DNA of 64,000 nucleotides from Zea mays (lineage: Eukaryota; Streptophyta; Magnoliopsida; Poales; Poaceae): positions 19,302,501-19,366,500 of the forward strand of contig NC_050098.1 in assembly GCF_902167145.1 (NCBI RefSeq). Direction: 5' to 3'. The notes beneath the pieces were generated by a model, which saw nothing but the letters and a program-made list of their open reading frames with translations, ran no database searches and was not told the origin of the DNA. Below are positions 56,401 to 64,000 of this stretch, in pieces. A program made the position numbers and the translations under genes. Position 1 is the first letter of the stretch. Each line of letters starts with the position of its first letter.

Positions 56401-58429
56401 ATATGCTTGATAGTAATGTCGAAGTTTTCTGGATGCCATTAAGACGGCATATAAGACCTTCTCCAATTCTGTATAATTCTTCTTTGATAGACTAAGAACT
56501 TCGGAGATGAAGTATATTGGGGCTTGCTTTTTGGTTTGTCCCTCATGTTTTTCTTGAACAAGTGCCGCACTCACTGCTGAATGCGAAGCTGCCACGTACA
56601 GCAACAGAGGAGCCCCTGGCGTTGGTGGAGTTAACGTCGTTAGGTCTATCAAATATTGCTTCAGCTTTTCGAAGGCTCTCTGCTAAACTGGTCCCCATTG
56701 AAAAACTTTGGCTGACTTCAGCACTTCGAAGAATGGTAAATTTCTCTTTGCTGATCTAGATATGAATCGGTTGAGGGATGCCAGTCTTCCTGTCAATCGT
56801 TGAGCCCCCTTCTTTGTGCTTGGGGGCTCCATCCGAAGAATAGCTTCAATTTTATTTGGATTAGCTTCGATTCCCTTTGTTGAGACCAGACAACCAAGAA
56901 TTTCCCCTTTTTACTCCGAAGACACACTTCTCTAGATTTAACTTCAGACCAGCCTGTCTGAAATTAGCGAATGTCTCCTGCAGATCAGCAATGTGATTTT
57001 CTTTCTTGGTGCTTTTTACTATAATATCATCAACATATGTTAACACATTTCTGCCTATCTGAGAATGGAGAACCTTCGCTGTCATTCTGCTGAAGCTTCC
57101 TCCAGCGTTCTTGAGCCCCTCAGGCATCCGAAGATAACAATACGTTCCACTAGGGGTTATGAAGCTGGTTTTCGGCTCATCCTCTTTCTTCATCCAAATT
57201 TGATGGTAGCCTGAATAGCAATCTAGCAGACTCATAAGCTCTGACGAAGCTGCTGCGTCAACTAGGGAATCTATCCTTGGCAATGGAAACTCATCCTTCG
57301 GACAAGCCTTGTTGAGATCAGTAAAATCAATACACATCCTCCATTTGCCATTGGCCTTTTTTACCATAACAGTGTTAGCCAACCATTCTGGATACTTCAC
57401 TTCTCTGATGACTCCGGCGCTGAGGAGTCTTTTTACTTCATTTCGAGCACCTTCGGCCTTGTCGTCAGACATCTTCCGAAGCCTCTGCTTTCTGGGTCTG
57501 AAGGATGGATCAACATTGAGCGAGTGTTCAATAACATCTCTGTTGATGCCACAGAGATCGTTAACCGACCATGCAAAGACATCTTTGTTGTTGAATAGAA
57601 ACCTTATCAGGGTTTTCTCTTGTTCCTCAGACAATTGAGATCCCAGCAGCACCTTCTGTTCTGCGATATCTTCGCATAAAAGCATGGGTTTCGGCTGATC
57701 GGCCGAAGCAGCCTTCTCCCTTCTGTACTTGTACTGCTCACAAGATTCAGTTTCATCTATATTGTGGATTGCCTTTGAATCAGTCCAATTCCCCTCGGCC
57801 TTTATGGCAGCTTTCTGACTCCCATGAATAGCAATAGGTCCCTCATCCGAAGGTATCTTCATGCAAAGATATGCTGGATGAAGAATTGCTTCGAAAGCAT
57901 TGAGTGTTCCGCGACCAATGATTGCATTGTAAGGGTACTCCATATCGATAATGTCAAACACAACTTGCTCAGTCCTTGTATTGTTGACGAATCCGAAGGT
58001 CACTGGCATGGTAATCTTTCCAAGCGCTACAATCTGTCTTCCTCCGAAGCCACAAAGAGGGTGCGTAGCATCATGAATCTTGTCTTCTGGCTCTTGCATC
58101 TGTTTGAAGGCTTTAGCAAATATAATGTCGGCTGCACTGCCTGTGTCAACCAAAACATTGTGGACTAGAAATCCTTTGATGACACAAGATATGACCATAG
58201 CATCATTGTGAGGGTAATCCTTGAGCTGAAGGTCCTCTTGGGAGAAGGTAATTGGGATATGAGACCATCTTGACTTGATGAAGGGTCCTTGCACCCCGAC
58301 ATGTTGTACCCTTCTCTGTGCCTCCTTCTTCTGCTTCTTGTTAGCCGGCTCTGAGCATGAACCGCCTGTGATCGGGAGGATCAGCTTCGGAGCCGAAGCA
58401 GCTCCAGCTTGGTTCTTGAACGAAGCCAT
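56401..58429 (-). pseudogene. pol: Tat element gag remnant, protease, RT and start of RNase H; broken
   Basis: The likely start is the ATG at 58429 (MASFKNQAGAAS). Only some 50 residues precede the protease region, so nearly all of gag is missing. The protease motif is VLVDTGSAADIIF, followed by IIGRGTLNAF. RT shows MCIDFTDLNKACPK, LLDCYSGYHQ and catalytic YVDDIIVKS near 57030. A frameshift near 56905 follows, then TAG at 56683-56685. The RNase H start (LLLYVAASHSAVSAALV) runs to 56401, where the Huck-like element is inserted. The frame continues at 37865. Confidence 0.82.
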
Positions 58430-58459
58430 CAGCTCAAAAAGTGGAAGTGAGTTCACCGG

Positions 58460-58472
58460 AGGTGGGCGCCAA
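58460..58472 (-). other. Primer binding site of the Tat element
   Basis: The minus strand reads TTGGCGCCCACCTCC directly after the LTR end CCCCAACA. Confidence 0.6.
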
Positions 58473-58794
58473 TGTTGGGGACTTGTTCTCAAATGCTATG
58501 AATTAAGAACAAGGCAACATAAAATGTTAAATGTTAATGCCCTTCGTCCGCTGAAGCATTATCTCCCCAAAGGATTTAATGAGCTTCGGACGAAGGTCTT
58601 GGGTAATATATCACGAAGGTCACACCTTCGTGATAAGAGATAAAACAATGCGAAATGAAATATAAAATATAAAATATTATAGAATAACAAGAATAAATAA
58701 CATTATTCACTTATTTTATAATCTGAATTTAAATATTAAAACACAATATTTAGATACATTTATACCTTCGCCTTGACAGAGAATAATTCCAGTG
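58473..58794 (-). repeat. 5' LTR of the Tat element, truncated
   Basis: Matches the first ~322 bp (plus-strand order) of the 614-bp LTR at 31051. It breaks off after AATAATTCCAGTG, so the sense U3 with the TATA box is missing and the element has lost its promoter. Confidence 0.88.
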
Positions 58795-60398
58795 TTTCAT
58801 TTCATTTCTTAGTTTCTAAAGCAAGAGACTTTTGTACACTAACAAATTTGTCATGTTCCTCATACAAAATGTCCTCTTGCTTTTCTAGCAGTCTATCTTT
58901 TTCATTTAGAGCATCAATTAATTCATTAATTTTCTCTACTTTGGCTCTATCTAAACCTTTAAATAAACCAGAGTAATCTACTTCATCATCGGAAGATTCT
59001 TCATCACTAGAGGAAGTGTACTTGAGAGTGTCCCGAATACGTACCTTTTTCTCCTTTGCCATAAGACATCTATGGCGTTCGTTGGGGAAGAGTAATGACT
59101 TGTCAAAGGCCGAGGCAGCCAGTCCCTCATCGTTGGAGTCAGATGAGGAGCAATGTGAATCCCATTCCTTTCCAAGGTGTGCCTCGCCCTTCGCCTTCTT
59201 GTACTTTTTCTTCTTCTCCTTCTTCCTGTACTTTTCTTGTCCTTGGTCATTATCGTTATCGAGGCATTGTGCTATAAAATGACTAGTCTTACCGCATTTG
59301 AAGCAGGAGCGCTTTCCCCTTGTTTTGTTCTTGTTGGGGTATTCCTTGCGTCCTTTGAGCGCGGTCTTGAAACGTTTGATGATGAGGGCCATCTCATCTT
59401 CATGTAGCCCGGCAGCCTCCACTTGTGCCACCTTGCTTGGTAGCGCCTCCCTGCTGCTTGTTGCTTTGAGAGTAACGGATTGTGGCTCGTAGACAGGTAG
59501 TGGACCATTTAGTGCATCGTCCACGTATCGAGCCTCCTTCACCATCATGCGCCCGCTCACGAATTTTCCAAGGATCTCCTCGGGTGTCATCTTGGTGTAC
59601 CTGGGGTTTTCACGAATAAGATTAACAAGATGGGGGGTCAATAACCGTAAATGACCTGAGCATGAGTCGGACGATGTCATGATCCGTCCATCTTGTGCTT
59701 CCATAGCTTCGAATCTTGTTGACCAGGGTCTTGAGCCTGTTGTAGGTTTGTGTTGGCTCTTCTCCCCTGATCATGAAGAATCTCCCCAGCCCACCTTCCA
59801 CCAGTTCCATTTTGGTGATCATTATAGCATCATTTCCCTCATGTGAGATCTTGAGGGTGTCCCAGATTTGCTTGGCGTTGTCCAAGCCGCTAACCTTGTT
59901 ATATTCATCCCTGCACAGAGATGCTAGCAAAACAGTAGTGGCTTGAGCATTTTTATGGATTTGTTCATTGATAATCATAGGGTTATCAGTGTTGTCAAAA
60001 TGCATCCCATTTTCTACAATTTCCCATATGCTAGGATGGAGAGAGAATAAATGACTACGCATTTTATGACTCCAAAACGAATAGTCCTCTCCATCAAAGT
60101 GTGGAGGTTTTCCAAGGGGAATTGAAAGTAGATGCTCATTTGAATTATAGGGAATGCAAGAGTAATCAAAAGAATAATTTTGATTAACCGTCTTTTTCTT
60201 TGACGAGGAGTCATCATCCCTTGGTGAAGAAGATGAGGCATCGCTGTCGTAGTAGATGATCTTCTTGATGCGCCTCTTCTTCTTCCCATATCTCTTCTTG
60301 TGACTTGAGCCTGAGTCGGTAGGCTTGTCATCTCTTGGCTCGTTGAAGAGGGACTCCTTCTTGTCGTTGACCACCATCCCCTTTCCCTTAGGATCCAT
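58795..60398 (-). pseudogene. gag: Copia (Sirevirus) gag, frameshifted and cut at its 3' end
   Basis: Starts at an ATG (MDPKGKGMVVNDKKES) 36 bp from the PBS. Bases 60398-59622 carry a Lys-rich N-terminus, then the UBN2-type gag core (LPFSIPLG-like region, DYSFWSHKMRSHLFS, WEIVENG, ATTVLLASLCRDEY, IWDTLKISHEG). A frameshift near 59690 moves the reading to 59704-58802, with ILGKFVSGRMMV, the CCHC zinc knuckle CFKCGKTSHFIAQC, a Lys-rich stretch and a coiled coil. The sequence ends at the deletion junction at 58794/58795. gag would form the particle and bind RNA. Confidence 0.82.
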
Positions 60399-60433
60399 CT
60401 CTTAGGGCGGTTAGTCCTTTAAATGAAGAGTAA

Positions 60434-60448
60434 GGCTCGGATACCAAT
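60434..60448 (-). other. Primer binding site of the Copia element
   Basis: The minus strand reads ATTGGTATCCGAGCC after the LTR end GTGCTCTCA, matching the tRNA-iMet type with one change. Confidence 0.75.
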
Positions 60449-61568
60449 TGAGAGCACCTAGAGGGGGGGTGAATAGGTGATCCTGTAAAATCAAACAATA
60501 ATAGCCACAAAACTTAGTTTAAAGTGTTAGTACGGCTAAGTAGCTTTGAAGCGAGTTCTTGTTTCCCGATGATCAACTTGAATACCACAGTCTTTTCCTT
60601 TAGAGTATGTTTCCCGTTTGCGAGGAATCTCCACAATTTGGAGTCTCTCGCCCTTACAATTGAGATAACAAAGAAAGCACAGAGTAAGGTTGGGGAGAGC
60701 AACACACACAAGACTCAAATCTACAGCACAACAACGCACACAAGTGAGAACGTGAGCACACAAACACAGCGCGAGGAGTTTACAACTCGAATAGTGCTCA
60801 AATCTCAAGAACGATGATTCGATTGCGTGAAAGCGGAGTCTAGATGTCTTAGGATGTTTCTTGTAAGCTTGGTGTACTCCTCCATGCACCTAGGGGTCCC
60901 TTTTATAGCCCCAAGGCAGCTAGGAGCCGTTGGAGGCCAACTTGGAAGGCCAAACTTGCCTTCTGTTGGGTGGTGCACCGGACAGTCCGGTGCACCACCG
61001 GACAGTCACTGTAGCTGTCCGGTGCGCGATCTCCTTCCATATCTGGCGCATCCGACCGTTGGTCCTCGGGGTCGGTTGGCGCATTGGACACTGTCCGGTG
61101 CACACCGGACAGTCTAGTGTGCCCAACCGACCGTTGCTGCGGGCCACGTGTCGCCCGCGGATTGCGCAGCCGACCGTTGGCGCTGGCGACCGTTGCCTCA
61201 CCGGACAGTTCGGTGCACCACCGGACAGTCCGGTAAATTATAGCCGTACGCCTCTGCGTTTTCCCGACAGCAGTCGGTTCACCGCCAGCCTGGCACACCG
61301 GACACTATCCGGTGCACCACTGGAAAGCCCGGTGAGCCTGGCCAGCATTGGTGTTGGCTCCACATAGCCAACTTTTTTCCTTTTGGCACTATTTCTAGCA
61401 CTTAGACAAACACATTAGTATACAAAATAATATACTAAGTCTAGAAACATACCTTATGCTTTGATTTGCACTCTTCACACATTTTGCACATAAGAACTCA
61501 ATTAATGTGTTGGGCATCTAATCACCAAAATACTTATAGAAATGGCCCAAGAGCACATTTCCCTTTCA
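60449..61568 (-). repeat. 5' LTR of the Opie/Ji-like element (1120 bp)
   Basis: Starts TGAGAGCACC and ends CCCTTTCA. It lacks about 135 bp present in the other LTR (27153-27289); the join is at about 60562. It is followed by GTCAC. Confidence 0.9.
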
Positions 61569-64000
61569 GTCACTCCCCAAATAGATCCTTACGGAGAGGC
61601 ACTCAGGAAAGAGCCTGAGCCCCCTAAAGTAATCACAAGGACCCCATCGGGATAACATCATCGTATCATAAAAGATCACATCATGTTCATTGATTAAGTT
61701 TAAGCAATAGCATAAGCTAACCATGATTAATCCAAAAAGGTAAACAAGGGTAAGGGAAATACAAACTAGTCAATCCTTAAGTTTTAGTAATGTAATGCGG
61801 GACAGTGAATTATAAAGTATATTAGGACATAGTAGGTCTGAGGACACTTGCCTTCACGAGGTTGTTGCTTAGGGAGGTCTCCAACAACACACTCAAGAAC
61901 CTCGGACTACTTGTTGTCTAAGTAAAGCGAGCATACATTCAATACATATGGAAAAGTATAAATGAACATCACATCAAACATTTACAATCATTAACACATA
62001 ACTCAAAAGGTATAGTATTAAGTGTAGGGGAATGATATCAAGTTACAAAGAAAATAGAGTAATCCTAATTGGGGAATTGATTACTCTCTAAATGTTTGGG
62101 ACATAGCTCAAAAAGGTTAAGTAGTGATTAAAACAAAGGAAAGTTAGAATTATAATATAAACTTCTCTCATTTAGGAATTTGACTACCTTTAGGTATTAT
62201 CCATAATTACATTCCTAATTCTGTTTATGTTATTAAGGCCTAAAGGTTAAGTCCAAAAATAAATCCAAGTGATGCATAACACTAATCTCACAAGATTGAA
62301 TGTACTTTATTCCTATAGTTCTTCTTTTATTTATTTCATTAAATAAATAAATATATACTTTAATTCAATATTCCAAGTGTAAAAATTAAAGTATGAAGAT
62401 TACAGTTGACTATATTTTATTTGAACAGAGAATAATCTTGTGAACATTTTGCAATTTGAACCACTAAATTTGGAGTTCATATGAAAAAGATATGAAATAA
62501 ACAAGTTTTGAAGTTCGAAATATGAAAATAAGGCTAAATCGGTAATTAAATAAAAGTCCAGGGGCTATTTTAAAGAAACCAGGGACCTATGCGCTAAAAC
62601 AGAGGACGGCGGGTTGATTTCCTAAAACCAGGGTGTTCTTAAGCAAAACGACCACGCGAAGGGGTACGGGGTAATCTCAGCCATCGGATCAGAAACAGAC
62701 GACCCAGATTAGATCGCGCGGACGAGCGCGCGGACGCGACTGACAAGTGGGGCCAGGGCGTCAACGAGCCAGGGCGGACTGACCAGCCGGGCCCAGGGGC
62801 AGACGGGTGAGGGGGAGAGAGGAGAGATAGTTGGATCTAGATCGGACGGCTACAATTAGATCCACTCGGGTTAGCTCTACACTGTCCGATCTCGGGCGAA
62901 CGACCGAGATCTAACGGCTGGGGGGCGGATATGAGCGCGGTGGCGCCGCTCGGTCCTGCGGCGGGAACTCGCCGGAGACGAGCAGACCAGCCACGGCGGG
63001 GCACCAGAGGCTTGGGGGTTGGCCTAGGCGCGCACAGGGGGATCTGGCGGACTCAGCCGAGGGCACCATGCCGACGCAGGAGCACCAGAGGGCGCTGCAC
63101 ACGGCGAGGCGGGCTAACGGCGGCGCGGGGCAACTCCGGCGATCAATTGCGTGTTAACCAGTGTAGTACACAGGGAAATATGGGCGCGGGGAGGTTGCTC
63201 ACCTTGAGGGGAAGCACTGGAGGCACGGGGCAACGACAGAGGCACAGGGACGCGACGGGGCGACGGTGGCGGAGCTCCGGCTGCGCAAGAACCACTCCGG
63301 TGAGCGTGGACCGGATAGAGTAGAGAGGGGGAGGGCACACCGAAGGGTGTCCCGAGTAGCTGACGGCAAGGCGAAGCTTACCGTGGCACTGGATGGGGCA
63401 CGAACACAACGGCGGCCACGGAACAGGCGGTGGATGTCGGTGGGCGGTGGCGGAGGTTCTCGGTTCGCGTGGGCAGAGCGAGAGAGAGGGCAAGAGAGCT
63501 GGGCAGAGGGCACAAATGGAAGAGGGGAGGTGGGCGAGCAGGGCGCGAGGTTCAAAAGGGGTGCGGGGGCTCGATCGTGGCCAGAGAACGCGCGGACGTG
63601 GGCGCGTCCACGGTGGGGAGATCGTGGGCGGGAGGTTGAGGACGGCTGACAGTTTGGGACGGCGGGACAGAGAGAGGGAGAGAGCGGGCGCTCAGGGTTG
63701 CGCCAATAGACGGGACCCGCCTGTCAGGCAGAGGGGGCGCGCGGGCGCGGGCGCGCGCACGGACTAGGCTAAGTGGGCTGCCTTGGGCCGAATTCGGTTT
63801 TCCATTTTCCAGGGAATTTCTAATTACTTTTCTATTTATTTTCTCTAGGGTTTTGAATTCAAATTCAAATCAAGTTTCAAATTCAAACCAAATCAAATAT
63901 GTGTAACAATTCAAAGAATATTTAGGCTCAATATGATGCAACATTCCATGACTCATATGTTTTGGGCAAAATAAAATAAATAATCTCTCACTAATACAAC
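61569..64000 (-). repeat. 5' LTR of the Tekay-clade element, right part
   Basis: Continues the LTR left at 27039 and matches 17191 to about 19622, including the GC-rich island at 62700-63780. The last ~130 bp are beyond the window. Confidence 0.9.

Larger units (their letters stand above)
31051..58794 (-). mobile_element. Tat-lineage Gypsy element (Cinful/Grande-like) with antisense gene, split by a Huck-like element
   Basis: Minus-strand order: truncated 5' LTR (58794-58473), PBS, a very short gag remnant fused to protease and RT, (Huck-like insertion 37871-56395), RNase H, second RNase H, integrase, then a plus-strand gene region 31922-35084, PPT and 3' LTR (31664-31051). The short ~610-bp LTR beginning TGTTGGGGACTTG, the frequent CCGAAG/CTTCGG words and a reverse-strand gene after pol fit maize Cinful or Grande. 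I cannot decide between them without a search. Left flank bases are GGCGT; the right flank is lost by deletion. Confidence 0.8.
27040..61568 (-). mobile_element. Opie/Ji-like Sirevirus (Copia) element, split by a nested Tat element
   Basis: The LTRs at 27040-28311 and 60449-61568 begin TGAGAGCACC and end CCCTTTCA on the plus strand. GTCAC lies directly outside both (27035-27039 and 61569-61573), the target duplication of the insertion into the chromovirus LTR. On the minus strand the order is 5' LTR, PBS, gag, then (across the nested element 31051-58794) the end of integrase, RT and RNase H, and 3' LTR. The gag C-terminus, the protease and the integrase core are missing. A 63-bp piece of flanking chromovirus sequence lies between the internal region and the 3' LTR. 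Confidence 0.85.
16134..64000 (-). mobile_element. Tekay/Del-clade Gypsy chromovirus, host of the nest; 5' LTR runs off the right edge
   Basis: The sense order on the minus strand is 5' LTR (64000+ to 61569, then 27039 to 25978), PBS, extra ORF, gag, protease, RT, RNase H, integrase, chromodomain, PPT, 3' LTR (19753-16134). The LTRs are long (about 3.6 kb), start on the plus strand with TGTCACACCCGG, and match each other throughout. In the first ~310 bp I count roughly 18 differences by eye, so this is the oldest element of the nest whose age can be judged. The segment 27040-61568 is a later insertion and not part of it. Left flank bases 16129-16133 read CACAC. Confidence 0.85.

Overview
This window looks like repeat-filled plant nuclear DNA, most likely maize (Zea mays) or a close relative. 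I recognise LTR families of the maize type: a Huck-like Gypsy element, a Tekay-clade chromovirus, an Opie/Ji-like Sirevirus and a Cinful/Grande-like Tat element. I find no host gene, rRNA, tRNA gene or CRISPR. Nearly every coding region belongs to an LTR retrotransposon, and almost all of them carry stops or frameshifts. Family names come from memory of LTR ends and protein motifs; no database was searched.

Layout, left to right. Bases 1-8778 are the 5' part of a Huck-like element on the minus strand (3' noncoding end, pol, protease, gag, PBS, 5' LTR at 7051-8778); its 3' LTR lies left of the window. Bases 8779-16133 are an old, mostly AT-rich island with decayed LTR-like pieces and one possible dead coding stretch. 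From 16134 to the right edge the window is a single nest. A Tekay-clade chromovirus (3' LTR 16134-19753, broken gag-pol 19790-24374, an intact 343-codon extra ORF 24710-25741, PBS, 5' LTR from 25978) has its 5' LTR split at 27039/61569 by a Copia element with target duplication GTCAC. That Copia element (27040-61568) is split by a Tat-lineage Gypsy element (31051-58794). The Tat element is split by a complete Huck-like element (37871-56395, target duplication ATATG). The Huck-like element in turn holds a 4.7-kb solo LTR (39762-44462, target duplication GTATG). This gives five stacked insertions, three of them proven by exact 5-bp duplications.

The genes do not act together as a host pathway. 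Each element had its own gag, protease, RT, RNase H and integrase. The features most worth a second look are: an antisense gene with its own TATA box in the Tat element (31922-35084); the intact ORF upstream of gag in the chromovirus; in-frame stop codons shared by the two Huck-like copies; and a 63-bp piece of flanking DNA lying between the Copia internal region and its 3' LTR, where the polypurine tract should be. All internal regions read on the minus strand, so the antisense gene is one of the few plausible plus-strand coding units.
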